NCBI GenBank assembly: GCA_035388825.1 | Contig: DAOOQQ010000009.1 | Span: forward strand, 31,438-95,437 | Source of the DNA: MWAR01 sp035388825 | Lineage (GTDB): Bacteria; Muiribacteriota; Ozemobacteria; Ozemobacterales; Ozemobacteraceae | Direction: 5' to 3' | Length of the DNA: 64,000 nucleotides | Part shown: positions 34,212-43,334 of the stretch, piece after piece | Numbering within the stretch: position 1 is the first letter of the stretch | How the letters are laid out: each line of letters opens with the position of its first letter | Translations under genes and position numbers: made by a program | Notes under the pieces: model-generated | What the model was told of the DNA's origin: nothing | Seen by the model: the letters and a program-made list of their open reading frames with translations, nothing else | Databases searched by the model: none

Positions 34212-34637
34212 ATGCGCGTCGATATCCTGATGGTCGGCAAATACACCGACAAGCCCTACCAGGCCCTCGTTGAGGAGTATCTCGGCCGGTGCCGGGGGCG
34301 GTTTGCCGCCAGTATCGTGCACTGCCGCGACGAAGCCGAGATGCGGCGCCGGATCGAGGGAGCCGAGCGGGTCGTCGCCCTCGACGAACGGGGGAAGGTT
34401 CTCGACTCGATGAAGTTCGCCGGCTGGATCTCGGAGCTGCTGCGCTCGGGCCTGAACCGGGTGACGTTCTGTCTGGGCCCGTCGGCAGGCCTGGCGGCCG
34501 ACATCAAGGCCGCGGCCCACGAGAAGCTGGCCCTTTCGCCGCTGACGTTGAATCACCAGCTCGCCCTGCTGGTTCTGGCCGAGCAGTTATACCGGGGTCT
34601 CAGCATTCTGGCCGGGGAGCCGTATCACAAGGCATGA
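34212..34637 (+). CDS. rlmH: RlmH, 23S rRNA pseudouridine-1915 N3-methyltransferase
   Basis: 141 residues, slightly short for RlmH (usually about 155). It is a SPOUT methyltransferase acting on the 70S ribosome. Visible: VVALDERGKVLDSMKFAGWI, FCLGPSAGLAADIK (the knot region with Gly-Pro-Ser-Gly-like loop) and the C-terminal LALSPLTLNHQLALLVLAEQLYRGLSILAGEPYHK with the conserved terminal Tyr-His-Lys. The start is two bases after the metallo-hydrolase gene, and the stop overlaps cheR as ATGA. Confidence 0.95.
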   Translation: MRVDILMVGKYTDKPYQALVEEYLGRCRGRFAASIVHCRDEAEMRRRIEGAERVVALDERGKVLDSMKFAGWISELLRSGLNRVTFCLGPSAGLAADIKAAAHEKLALSPLTLNHQLALLVLAEQLYRGLSILAGEPYHKA

Positions 34638-35494
34638 TCCGGATCACGCCGCAGCATCGCAACGCCCTGGCCGAGTTCGTGCGCGAGTATGCCGGCATCC
34701 TGCTGTCGCGTGTTTCCCCGCGGGGTCTGGACGGAAAAATCGCTCAGCATGCGGAAGAGCTGGGCTTCAAAACGATGGATGAGTATCTCGGCTTTCTCGA
34801 AAGCGGCATCGGCGCCCGGGCCCGGGATGAACTGATGTCGCGGATCACGGTCGGCGAGAGCTTTTTCTTTCGCAATCCGGGCCAGTTCCGGTATCTGGCG
34901 CGCACGTTCCTTCCGGAGGTCTACCGGGAAAAGCGCCGCCTGGGCCTCGACTCCATCCGCATCTGGAGCGCCGCCTGCGCCACCGGGGAGGAAGCCTACT
35001 CGCTGGCATACGTCGCCGACTGGTTTCGCACCCGGAACGAAGGGGTGGAGATCGAGGTGTTCGCGACGGATATCAACCAGCGGCTGCTCGAGCAGGCGAA
35101 GGCGGGAGAGTTCCGGGGCCGTTCGTTTCGGCGTCAGTCTCGCGAGATCCGGGATGAATTCGAGTTCCCTCTGCCCCCGGAGGCCGGGGAGGATGCCTGT
35201 TTCCATGTCGGAGACCGCATCCGGCGGCTCGTCCGGTTCCAGATCCAGAATCTCAAGGACGCGGGTGGGTTGAAAAGCCATGCCGGCTCGGATATCATCA
35301 TGTGCCGGAACGTTCTGATCTACTTCGACGAAGAGTTTCGTCAGAGGCTGGTCACCGCCTTCCACGGGCTGCTGAATCCCGGCGGCATGCTGTTTCTCGG
35401 GGAAACCGAGAGTCTGCCGCCGATGCCCGGGGTATTCGAACTGCAGAGCTGCAACGGTGCCTACGGGTACCGGAAAATCACGACGGGAGCCTGA
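34634..35494 (+). CDS. cheR: CheR-type chemoreceptor glutamate methyltransferase
   Basis: 286 residues. A small N-terminal helical domain (about 1-70) is followed by the AdoMet-dependent domain with RITVGESFFFRNPGQFRYL, IRIWSAACATGEEAYSLAYV (AdoMet loop), EVFATDINQRLLEQA and DIIMCRNVLIYFDEEFRQR. CheR methylates chemoreceptors, and CheB, encoded ten bases downstream, reverses this. No receptor, CheA or CheW gene is in the window, so the pair may serve a remote or non-chemotaxis pathway. Translation is coupled to rlmH through an ATGA overlap. Confidence 0.94.
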   Translation: MIRITPQHRNALAEFVREYAGILLSRVSPRGLDGKIAQHAEELGFKTMDEYLGFLESGIGARARDELMSRITVGESFFFRNPGQFRYLARTFLPEVYREKRRLGLDSIRIWSAACATGEEAYSLAYVADWFRTRNEGVEIEVFATDINQRLLEQAKAGEFRGRSFRRQSREIRDEFEFPLPPEAGEDACFHVGDRIRRLVRFQIQNLKDAGGLKSHAGSDIIMCRNVLIYFDEEFRQRLVTAFHGLLNPGGMLFLGETESLPPMPGVFELQSCNGAYGYRKITTGA

Positions 35495-35504
35495 GAGCGA
35501 CGAA

Positions 35505-36569
35505 ATGAGCGCTGACAGCAAAATCAGGGTGCTGATCGTCGACGATTCGGCGTTCATGCGAACGGCGATCGAACGCATGTTGAAGGAAGATCCTCTCCTG
35601 GAGATCGTCGGCTCCGCCTCGAACGGCCAGGAGGCCGTCGAGAAGGTCCAGCGGCTGCGGCCGCAGGTCGTGACGATGGATATCGAAATGCCGATCATGG
35701 ACGGCCTCCATGCACTTCGCGAAATCATGCGACTGTGTCCCGTGCCGGTCATCATGGTGAGCTCGATGACGCAGGCCGGTGCCAAGGTGACGCTCGACGC
35801 GCTGGATCTGGGCGCGTTCGATTATGTCGGCAAGCCCGGTTCCGGCTTCACTTCGAACATCCTGACCCTGAAGCAGGACCTGCTGGCCAAAATCCATGCC
35901 GCCGCCGACAGTCAGCCGCGCACGCCGCGCCTGACCGTGGTCGACCTCGTGCCGAAGCGGCCTCCTTCGCCTGGCGAAGGCAACACGGTGATCGACTGGG
36001 TGGTGGTGATCGGCTCATCCACCGGTGGGCCACCCGCCATCCAGCAGATTCTCGCCGGTCTGCCCGCGAATCTGCCGGCGCCCGTCGTGATCGCCCAGCA
36101 CATGCCCGGGTCGTTCACCGGGGCTTTCGCGCAGCGGCTGAACCTGCTCTGCAACATTCGCGTCAAGGAAGCCGTCGACGGCGAGGTGCTGCAGCGGTCG
36201 GTCGCCTACATCTGTCCGGGGGATGCCCAGACCCGCTTCCGGCGCAGGGAGGACGGCCGATACCAGTTCGTCGTCACTTCGAACGAAACGGAAAAGGAAC
36301 GATACGCGCCCTGTATCGACGTGTCGTTTTTTTCGGCGGCGGAAAACTTTGGAAGAAAAGCACTTGGTATTATATTGACTGGCATGGGTGAAGACGGCGT
36401 GCGGGGGTTGAAAAATCTCAAGCTGGTCGGCGGCCTGACGATCGGCCAGGATCGCTCCTCTTCCGTCGTCTACGGTATGCCGCGCGCGGCCCTCGAACAG
36501 GGCGCGGTCACCCGCATCCTCGCCCTCGCGGATATCGCGGGCGAGATCGAGCTGACGCTGCGGCGGTAG
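35505..36569 (+). CDS. cheB: CheB-type chemotaxis response regulator methylesterase
   Basis: 354 residues. The receiver domain (about 7-125) has VDDSAF, the phosphoacceptor Asp59 in VTMDIEMPIMDG, SSMT and the Lys in VGKPG. After a linker comes the methylesterase domain with VVIGSSTGGPPAIQQIL (Ser nucleophile), IAQHMPGSFTGAFAQRL (His) and ILTGMGEDGVRG (Asp), so the triad is complete. The stretch FGRKALGIILTG is encoded by unusually AT-rich codons (about 36345-36385, including AGA AAA GCA and ATT ATA TTG). Confidence 0.95.
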   Translation: MSADSKIRVLIVDDSAFMRTAIERMLKEDPLLEIVGSASNGQEAVEKVQRLRPQVVTMDIEMPIMDGLHALREIMRLCPVPVIMVSSMTQAGAKVTLDALDLGAFDYVGKPGSGFTSNILTLKQDLLAKIHAAADSQPRTPRLTVVDLVPKRPPSPGEGNTVIDWVVVIGSSTGGPPAIQQILAGLPANLPAPVVIAQHMPGSFTGAFAQRLNLLCNIRVKEAVDGEVLQRSVAYICPGDAQTRFRRREDGRYQFVVTSNETEKERYAPCIDVSFFSAAENFGRKALGIILTGMGEDGVRGLKNLKLVGGLTIGQDRSSSVVYGMPRAALEQGAVTRILALADIAGEIELTLRR

Positions 36570-36591
36570 GCCGCCGAAGGGAGAACGGGGC

Positions 36592-37083
36592 ATGGGGACG
36601 ACCTTCCTGCCGGACGAACTGTTCGCCCTGGCCGATCAGATCGAGCGACGCGGCCGGCAGTTCTACGAGCGGATGAGCCGCCTTGCTCCGACCCCGCGTT
36701 CCCGGCAGTTGTTCGATCGTCTCGCCCGGGAAGAGGCGGAGCACGGCGGAGAGTTCGAACGGATCACCCGCGAAGCCCTGGCGCTCTCGTTCGAGATCCC
36801 CGACGGATACGCTTCACCCGAACTGCTTGCCTATCTCGAGGCCCTTCGTGAGGGGCGGGGTCTCCCGGAGGTCGCCGCGGTGACGGGGGCGGCCGCGCCG
36901 GACGAGCGGGAGCTGTTCCGGCTGGCCGTTGCCTACGAGAAGGACGCGATCCTCCTGCTCCACGAGATCTACGACGTGCTGCCCCCCTCGATTGCTGCCC
37001 GCCGCGCCGTCGGCGAGCTCATCCGCGCCGAAAAGGGACAGTTCGCCCGCATCTGCGGCCTGCTTTCCGGAAAGCTCCCATGA
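36592..37083 (+). CDS. Ferritin-like (rubrerythrin-type) diiron protein
   Basis: 163 residues, predicted as a four-helix bundle. Iron-ligand candidates are Glu in LADQIERRGRQFYERM, the EExxH-like REEAEHGGEF, Glu in LAVAYEKDAILLLHEIYD and Glu in RAEKGQFARICGLL. It lacks the C-terminal rubredoxin domain of classical rubrerythrin. A peroxide-reducing or iron-handling role is likely but unproven. It lies 22 bases after cheB and overlaps the next gene's ATG by four bases. Confidence 0.82.
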   Translation: MGTTFLPDELFALADQIERRGRQFYERMSRLAPTPRSRQLFDRLAREEAEHGGEFERITREALALSFEIPDGYASPELLAYLEALREGRGLPEVAAVTGAAAPDERELFRLAVAYEKDAILLLHEIYDVLPPSIAARRAVGELIRAEKGQFARICGLLSGKLP

Positions 37084-38531
37084 CGGCGGAACGTCACGCG
37101 CGCCGGCGATTCGTGATCCGGCTCTCGCCGGGGGCCGAGTGGTTGTTCGGCATCCTGCTCGCCGTTCTCGATGCCGTGTTGCTGAACCTCGTGTTTCGGG
37201 GCGTGTTCAAATACTGGCTGTATGAAATCGCGGGGCGGATGATCTATATCAACGCCTATTTTGATGTCCGGTGGTATCTGTTCGGGATCTTCGTCGCGTT
37301 CGGGATCATGTTCGACGTGTTCCGCATCCGATCGCTGACGGCGGCATCGGATGTGTTTTCCCACACGGCGGCGACGCTGCTGTCGAGTTTCGTGGCGTTC
37401 AACCTGATGATCTCGATGTACCGTCCGATGGCGACGCTGGCTTACACCTTCCCGCGGCCCGTCATCCTCTTCACGACGGCCATCGGCATCGCCGTCCTGT
37501 TCGTCTCGCGCATCCTCCTGCTGCGATGGTTCCGGCCGCTTCCGCTGCTGCGCCGGGCCGTCATCATCGGCGACGAGGAGGAGGGGCGGCGGATCGTACG
37601 GCATTTCCACCGGCGCGGCGGCGTGCGGTATCGCATCATCTCCACGTTCACCCGGGACCAGGTGCGGGAACTGGCGGCGGAAGTCGTGTTCCGGAACATC
37701 CATGAGGTGCTCGTGACCGATGCCCATATCCGGCTCGACGCCTTCTGGGCCGAGATTTTCTACCATCGCAAGACCGAGCCGCACCCGTTTCTGGTGCGCA
37801 TCTCCTACGATCCGACCACCGCCGCCGGCACGGCCGGCCTCCAGAGTCTCGAGGATCTGCCGCTGATCACGGTTTCATCCCTGCCTCTCACGCGGACGCA
37901 GCGGGCGGTCAAGCGCGCGTTCGACATCGGGTTTGCCCTGTTCGCCATCGTGATCACCTCTCCCCTGATGCTGCTGACGGCCATCCTGATGCGCCTCGAC
38001 TCGCCCGGTCCGGTGTTCTACCGGCAGAAGCGGGTCGGCCGGTACGGCCGCGAATACGACGTGATCAAGTTCCGGTCGATGCGCACCGGCGCCGAGGCCG
38101 GCACCGGGCCCCAGATCTCGGGAGCCGACGATCCCCGGGTCACCCCGCTGGGCCGGTTCATCCGGCGCGTCGGACTCGACGAACTCCCCCAGTTCTTCCT
38201 CGTCCTGACGGGCGAGATGTCGGTCGTCGGCCCGCGCCCCGAACGCCCCTTCTTCGTGAACCAGCATCTCGAGTTCCAGGGCCGCCGCCTCTCCGTCCGG
38301 CCCGGCGTCACGGGCCTGGCGGCCGTCAACGCCCGCTACTACCTGAGATTGACGGACAAGGTCGGATACGATTATTACTATCTTGATCAATATAATATCG
38401 TTCTTGATATCAAGATCGTCTTCCAGACCGTCTGGGTGCTGCTGTTCGTCTCGGGGCAGGCGAAGGCTCTCGAAGACCGGCACCACTCGATGGACCACAT
38501 GTCGACGCCGCCCGACGGCGAGTCGCAATGA
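37080..38531 (+). CDS. Undecaprenyl-phosphate sugar-1-phosphate transferase (initiating glycosyltransferase)
   Basis: 483 residues. The N-terminus has about four TM helices and a nucleotide-binding-like segment (AVIIGDEEEGRRIVRHF), the WbaP/WcaJ-type arrangement. The C-terminal bacterial sugar transferase domain begins KRAFDIGFALFAIV and includes SPGPVFYRQKRVGRYG, VIKFRSMRTGAEA, VGLDELPQFFLVLTGEMSVVGPRPE and RPGVTGLAAVN. It loads the first sugar phosphate on undecaprenyl phosphate for exopolysaccharide or O-antigen. No other glycan genes adjoin it. Residues around 430-445 (YDYYYLDQYNIVLDIK) use AT-rich codons. Confidence 0.9.
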   Translation: MTAERHARRRFVIRLSPGAEWLFGILLAVLDAVLLNLVFRGVFKYWLYEIAGRMIYINAYFDVRWYLFGIFVAFGIMFDVFRIRSLTAASDVFSHTAATLLSSFVAFNLMISMYRPMATLAYTFPRPVILFTTAIGIAVLFVSRILLLRWFRPLPLLRRAVIIGDEEEGRRIVRHFHRRGGVRYRIISTFTRDQVRELAAEVVFRNIHEVLVTDAHIRLDAFWAEIFYHRKTEPHPFLVRISYDPTTAAGTAGLQSLEDLPLITVSSLPLTRTQRAVKRAFDIGFALFAIVITSPLMLLTAILMRLDSPGPVFYRQKRVGRYGREYDVIKFRSMRTGAEAGTGPQISGADDPRVTPLGRFIRRVGLDELPQFFLVLTGEMSVVGPRPERPFFVNQHLEFQGRRLSVRPGVTGLAAVNARYYLRLTDKVGYDYYYLDQYNIVLDIKIVFQTVWVLLFVSGQAKALEDRHHSMDHMSTPPDGESQ

Positions 38532-38558
38532 ATCCGAACCAACGAAAGGGTGTTTCCC

Positions 38559-38753
38559 ATGGCTGAACAGATCACCTCCGACATGCTGATCGGCGACCTC
38601 CTCCGTGCCCGGCCCGAAGCGGCCCAGATCCTGATGCAGTTCGGCATGCACTGCCTGGGCTGCTCCGTCGCCGCCGGCGAAAGCCTCGGCCAGGCTGCCG
38701 ACGCGCATGGCATCGCCATCGAAAAGCTTCTCTCCGCCCTCAACGCCAAATAG
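38559..38753 (+). CDS. DUF1858-domain small protein (putative redox disulfide)
   Basis: 64 residues, a full-length DUF1858 protein: LIGDLLRARPEAAQILMQFGMHCLGCSVAAGESLGQAA. Cys34 and Cys37 form a CLGC motif, the candidate redox disulfide known from the hybrid-cluster-protein-associated group. Biochemical role is unknown. The gene sits 27 bases after the sugar transferase and 94 before dxs, which has its own promoter. Confidence 0.88.
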   Translation: MAEQITSDMLIGDLLRARPEAAQILMQFGMHCLGCSVAAGESLGQAADAHGIAIEKLLSALNAK

Positions 38754-38783
38754 CCCGGGGCGTTTCGGCGCCCGCCCCTTCTG

Positions 38784-38792
38784 TGATATACT
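38784..38792 (+). promoter_or_regulatory. Extended -10 promoter of dxs-resB-ccsA
   Basis: TGATATACT (TGn-TATACT) lies 55 bases before the dxs ATG. A weak -35 (TTTCGG) is 18 bases upstream. A short GC-rich hairpin (38758-38773) immediately before it could end the preceding transcript. Confidence 0.5.
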
Positions 38793-38847
38793 CGCCTTTC
38801 CGCCCCGATGAGGGTGGGTACGTCATAGCGTCATCGCGGAGGCAGGC

Positions 38848-40737
38848 ATGGATCTCGACCAGATCCGTTCCCCGGAAGACCTGAAGGGGTTGTCCTACGA
38901 TCAGCTTCGCCGGCTGAGCGAACAGATCCGGGAGCGGATCATCCAGGTCGTCGCCCGTAACGGCGGCCATCTGGCGAGCAATCTCGGCATCGTCGAACTG
39001 ACGCTGGCCCTCCACCGCGTTTTTCACACCCCGGAAGACAAGATCATCTTCGACGTCGGCCACCAGTCCTACGTCCACAAGATGCTGACCGGGCGCATCC
39101 GCCAGTTTCCGACGCTGCGCACCCTGGGCGGGATGAGCGGCTTCCCGAAAATCACCGAGAGCGAGCACGACGCGTTCGACACCGGCCACAGTTCCACCTC
39201 GCTCTCGGCGGCGCTCGGCATGGCCATCGCCCGTGATCAGAGCTCCCAGCACCACAAGATCGTCGCGGTGATCGGCGACGGCGCGATGACCGGCGGCATG
39301 GCGTTCGAAGCCCTGAACCACGCCGGCCACCTGCATCCCGACATGGTCGTCATCCTCAACGACAACAACATGTCGATTTCGCCCAACGTCGGGGCGCTGT
39401 CGCATTACCTGCACTCCCTGCGCATGGAGCCCTACTTCACGACGCCGAAGGATTACATGGCGCACGTGGTGAAGCAGATTCCGGGAATCGGCTCGCGCAT
39501 CTTCAGCATGCTCTCCCGCATCGAGGGAAGCCTCAAATACCTGCTGACGCCCGGCATGCTGTTTGAAGAATTCGGATTCAAATATATGGGTCCCATCGAC
39601 GGCTACGACTTCGAGCGGCTCGAGAAAACCCTCGCCTGGGCGCGTGACCGCCACGGCCCCGTGCTCGTGCACGTGCTGACCGAGAAGGGCCGCGGCTACA
39701 AGCCCGCGATCGACCAACCGCCGCTGTTTCACGGGGTCGGTCCGTTCGAGATCTCGACCGGCGAAGTGAAGAAGACCAAGGCTCCCGCCACCTACACCGC
39801 CGTGTTCGGCCAGACCGCGATCGAGATGGCCTGCGAGGACGAACGCGTGGTGGCCATCACGGCCGCGATGAAAGAGGGAACCGGCCTCGCCGGCTTCGCG
39901 CATGATTTCCCCGAGCGATTTTTCGACGTCGGCATCGCCGAGGAACATGCCGTGACGTTCGCCGCCGGCCTTGCCCGCGGCGGAAAACGGCCGATGTTCG
40001 CGGTGTACTCGACCTTTCTCCAGCGCGCGATCGACCAGGTGATCCATGACGTGGCCCTGATGAACCTTCCCGTCCTGTTCGGTCTCGACCGGGCCGGCCT
40101 GGTCGGAGAGGACGGCCCGACGCACCATGGCGTGTTCGACATTCCGCTGCTGCGGCCGATTCCCAACCTCGTGGTGATGGCCCCGAAGGATGAAGTCGAG
40201 CTCGCATCGATGCTCAGGTTCACCGCGACGCTCGAGGGGCCCGTCAGTATCCGCTATCCGCGCGGCTCCGGTGTCGGCGAACTCCCCGGCATCCCGCAGG
40301 AACCGGTCGTGCTCGGTCGCGCCGAGTGCTGCCGCCAGGGCCCGGATCTGGCGATCTGGTGCTTCGGAACGACGCTGCATCCGGCTCTCGAGGCCGCCGG
40401 GACCCTCGCCCTGGCCGGGATCGACGCGACGGTCGTCAATGCCCGTTTCGTGAAACCCCTGGACCGTGAACTGCTCGAGCAGCATCTCGAACGTCGCATG
40501 CCGATCGTCACCGTCGAGGAAGGGGTTCTCGACGGCGGATTCGGCAGCGCCATCCTCGAGGCCGCGATGGATCTCGGATATGCCCCGAAGCTTCTTCGCA
40601 TCGGCATCGCCGACGGTTTCGTGCCGCATGGCAAACAGTCCGAGCTGCGCGCCATGCTCGGCCTCGACGCCCCCGGCATCGCCCGCCGCATCCAGGAGTG
40701 GATGCCGGCCCGGCGGACGCTGAAGGCGGTTTCCTGA
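38848..40737 (+). CDS. dxs: Dxs, 1-deoxy-D-xylulose-5-phosphate synthase
   Basis: 629 residues, normal. It condenses pyruvate and glyceraldehyde-3-phosphate with TPP, the first step of the MEP isoprenoid pathway. Motifs: GGHLASNLGIVELTLALH, FDVGHQSYVHKMLTGR, DTGHSSTSLSAALGMA, the TPP/Mg motif GDGAMTGGMAFEALNHAG...NDNNMSIS, then IAEEHAVTFAAGLA and DRAGLVGEDGPTHHGVFD in the pyrimidine domain. Strong Shine-Dalgarno GGAGGCAGGC. Its TGA shares a base with the resB ATG (TGATG). Confidence 0.98.
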   Translation: MDLDQIRSPEDLKGLSYDQLRRLSEQIRERIIQVVARNGGHLASNLGIVELTLALHRVFHTPEDKIIFDVGHQSYVHKMLTGRIRQFPTLRTLGGMSGFPKITESEHDAFDTGHSSTSLSAALGMAIARDQSSQHHKIVAVIGDGAMTGGMAFEALNHAGHLHPDMVVILNDNNMSISPNVGALSHYLHSLRMEPYFTTPKDYMAHVVKQIPGIGSRIFSMLSRIEGSLKYLLTPGMLFEEFGFKYMGPIDGYDFERLEKTLAWARDRHGPVLVHVLTEKGRGYKPAIDQPPLFHGVGPFEISTGEVKKTKAPATYTAVFGQTAIEMACEDERVVAITAAMKEGTGLAGFAHDFPERFFDVGIAEEHAVTFAAGLARGGKRPMFAVYSTFLQRAIDQVIHDVALMNLPVLFGLDRAGLVGEDGPTHHGVFDIPLLRPIPNLVVMAPKDEVELASMLRFTATLEGPVSIRYPRGSGVGELPGIPQEPVVLGRAECCRQGPDLAIWCFGTTLHPALEAAGTLALAGIDATVVNARFVKPLDRELLEQHLERRMPIVTVEEGVLDGGFGSAILEAAMDLGYAPKLLRIGIADGFVPHGKQSELRAMLGLDAPGIARRIQEWMPARRTLKAVS

Positions 40738-42260
40738 TGCGTTCGCTGCTGCGGCTCCTCACTTCTCTCCGAACGGCAATCGTCCTGATCGGGCTGCTCT
40801 GCTTCGTTTCGATGCTCGGAACGGTCATTCCCCAGAGCCGCGAAGCCGCCGAGTATCTGCGTGCCTACCCGCGCGCCGGCCAGTGGATCCTCGATTCCGG
40901 CCTCGACGACGTGTACCACGGCTGGCTGTTTCAGGCACTGCTCTGGCTTCTTGCCGCCTCGTCCATCGTCTGCACCGCCACCCGTCTTCGTCTGACCCGG
41001 ATCCGCCTCGGCTCCCGGTTGAGCCTCGCCTCGGCCGCCGAGATCGCTTCGATGCCGGTTCGGGCCGACTGGCCGGCGGACCGTCCCCAGCCCGAGCCCG
41101 CCGGCTGGCAGGTGAAGCCCCTCGGGGAGGGCGGGGAGCTGCGACTGCGCGTGAGCGGCAGTATCTCGCTGATCGGTGGCGTCCTGACCCATGTCGGTCT
41201 CGTCATCATCCTCGCCGGGGGCCTGTGGGGCTCGTTTGCCGGAGTCGAGATGGCGATCCGCGGAGTCGCCGGCGAAACCGCTGTCGTTCCCCCCGTCGAG
41301 GAGATCCGCGTGGCCGCGGCATCCGACCGTCTCCGGCGCCAGGCGCGCCTGATCCAGCAGCAGAATCCGGCTGATCCGCGTCTCGAGGAGATCCGGCGGC
41401 AGGTGGAGGCCATGGATGCCCGATTCCAGGCCGGTATGGCCAGCCCTGCCTGCCGGGTCACCTTCGAGGATCTCTGGGTCGAGTATTACAAATCGGCCGG
41501 TGCCGAACCCGTCGTCAAAGGCTGGAATTCGCGAGTTGCGATTTCGGGGCCCGGCGGGGAGCCCGCCAGCGGCGTCGTGCGGGTGAATCAGCCCCTCTCC
41601 TGGGGGCCGTTCACGTTCTACCAGGCCGACTGGTCGAAGAAATACAAGAGTGTCAACCTTCACGTCATGAAAGCCCTCGCGACCGACTCGGACTCCGGCC
41701 TCGTCGCGACGCTGACCCTCGAGCTGGGCAAACCTTACAAGCCCGACTGGAGCAACTACACGTTCGTCCTGATCGATTTTTTGCCCGACTTCCGGATCAT
41801 GGGCGACCAGTTCGTGAGCCTTTCCGACGAGCTCCGCAACCCGGCCGGCCGCATCGTCGCCTACGGGGCCGACGGAAAGGTTGCCGGCCGCGCCTGGGCG
41901 TTTTCCCATGAGATGGCCGAGTTGGGCGGCCACTCGAGCAATCTTCCCTACCGGTTCGAGGTCGTGTCGGCCGCACCGATCTACGAGACCGGCCTCCAGG
42001 TCGCCAGCGACCCCGGCGTGCCGCTGGTCTGGGCGGGCTGCCTGCTGATGACCCTCGGCCTCTGTCTCACATTTTATATCTCATACTATGAAGAATGGGT
42101 GTGGGTCCGCCCCGACGGCACCGTTCTCGCCGCCGTCTCGGGCAACCGGCCGGCGATCATGCTGAAACCCGTTCTCGAACGGCTCACGGCCGGGTCGACG
42201 GCGCCGGCTGCCCCGCCCACCCCGCCCACGGATGCCACCCGCTCGGAGGAACAGGCTTGA
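40737..42260 (+). CDS. resB: ResB/Ccs1-like cytochrome c biogenesis protein
   Basis: 507 residues. With CcsA it forms the system II haem-delivery complex for c-type cytochromes. Features: TM helices near 13-33, 60-80 and 148-170 and a last one near 450-470, with a large extracytoplasmic domain between. Conserved start RTAIVLIGLLCFVSMLGTVIPQ, then VRVNQPLSWGPFTFYQADWS and GVPLVWAGCLLMTLGLCLTFYISYYEEWVWV. The last TM end (TFYISYYEE) uses AT-rich codons. It starts on the dxs stop (TGATG), and its own stop overlaps the ccsA TTG. Confidence 0.92.
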   Translation: MRSLLRLLTSLRTAIVLIGLLCFVSMLGTVIPQSREAAEYLRAYPRAGQWILDSGLDDVYHGWLFQALLWLLAASSIVCTATRLRLTRIRLGSRLSLASAAEIASMPVRADWPADRPQPEPAGWQVKPLGEGGELRLRVSGSISLIGGVLTHVGLVIILAGGLWGSFAGVEMAIRGVAGETAVVPPVEEIRVAAASDRLRRQARLIQQQNPADPRLEEIRRQVEAMDARFQAGMASPACRVTFEDLWVEYYKSAGAEPVVKGWNSRVAISGPGGEPASGVVRVNQPLSWGPFTFYQADWSKKYKSVNLHVMKALATDSDSGLVATLTLELGKPYKPDWSNYTFVLIDFLPDFRIMGDQFVSLSDELRNPAGRIVAYGADGKVAGRAWAFSHEMAELGGHSSNLPYRFEVVSAAPIYETGLQVASDPGVPLVWAGCLLMTLGLCLTFYISYYEEWVWVRPDGTVLAAVSGNRPAIMLKPVLERLTAGSTAPAAPPTPPTDATRSEEQA

Positions 42261-43327
42261 ACCTGGAAACCGGTTGCTTCACCCTCGCTATGGTCCTGTA
42301 TCTGGCCGCCTTCATCGGCCATGCTGTCGCCGCAACGCTGGACCGCCGCAGTCTTTACGCGCCGGCCCGGTGGGCATCGATCGCCGCCGCCGCCGTCGCC
42401 ACCCTTGCCCTCGCGCTGCGCTGGCACGGGGCCGGCCACCCGCCGCTGTCGAACATGTACGAATCGCTCGTGACGCTGTCGACCCTGCTTGCCTGGGTCT
42501 CGATCGGCTTCACCCGGGTGAATCCCCTGCCGCTGGCCGAAGCCGGCTCGTCGGTGCTGGCCGTCCTGATGATCGGCATCGCATCGGTGTTTGCGCGGGA
42601 AGCCCAACCCCTGATTCCGGCCCTCCAATCCTACTGGCTGTATCTGCACGTCGCTCTTGCCTTCGTCGGCGAAGCCTGTTTCGCGCTGGCCTTCGTGCTC
42701 AGTTTCCTGTTCTGCCTTCGCCGGCTCATCGAGGGGCGGGGCGGCGCCGCCCAGGACCCCGACGAACCCCCGCCCGCGGAGGGCGGCGAGAAGGCCATCT
42801 GCGGCATCACCGTCATCGGCCTGCCGGCCGCCTTCCTCGTTCTCATGAGCTGGCTGGCCTGGCGGTATTACGAGCGCGGCACACCCGGCGAGGAGGGGCG
42901 CACGCTCATGATCTGGGTTGTCCTGCCGGTTCTGCTGTGTCTCGCCATCCTCGTCTTCATGACCTACCTGTACCGCGGCGTCGTTGGCCGCGCCGTCGAC
43001 CGGTGCCTGCCTTCGGGAGCCACCCTCGACGAGCTGACCTACCGTGCGATCGCCCTCGGATACCCGCTGTTCACGGTCGGGGCGATCATCTTCGGCATGG
43101 TCTGGGCCAACAAGGCCTGGGGCCGCTACTGGGGCTGGGACCCGAAGGAAACCTGGGCCCTCATCACCTTCCTCGTCTACTCGCTCTACCTGCACGTGCG
43201 TCTCACGCGCGGCTGGCGCGGAACCTGGACGGCGATCCTTTCGATCATGGGCTTTCTCGTGACCCTCTTCACGCTGTTCGGCGTGAATCTGCTCCTGTCC
43301 GGCCTCCACTCCTACGCGAGCATGTGA
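42257..43327 (+). CDS. ccsA: CcsA/ResC-like cytochrome c biogenesis (haem-handling) protein
   Basis: 356 residues, mostly TM helices. The tryptophan-rich haem-binding WWD-type motif appears as WGRYWGWDPKETWALITFL. Histidines likely to be axial ligands lie in LHVRL and early RWHGAGHPPLSNMYES. TTG 42257 is chosen because GGAGGA lies six bases upstream and TTGA overlaps the resB stop. An upstream in-frame start would run 160 bases into resB. A soluble-looking insertion (EGRGGAAQDPDEPPPAEGG, about 155-176) splits the helices. Confidence 0.93.
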   Translation: MNLETGCFTLAMVLYLAAFIGHAVAATLDRRSLYAPARWASIAAAAVATLALALRWHGAGHPPLSNMYESLVTLSTLLAWVSIGFTRVNPLPLAEAGSSVLAVLMIGIASVFAREAQPLIPALQSYWLYLHVALAFVGEACFALAFVLSFLFCLRRLIEGRGGAAQDPDEPPPAEGGEKAICGITVIGLPAAFLVLMSWLAWRYYERGTPGEEGRTLMIWVVLPVLLCLAILVFMTYLYRGVVGRAVDRCLPSGATLDELTYRAIALGYPLFTVGAIIFGMVWANKAWGRYWGWDPKETWALITFLVYSLYLHVRLTRGWRGTWTAILSIMGFLVTLFTLFGVNLLLSGLHSYASM

Positions 43328-43334
43328 CCGGCTT

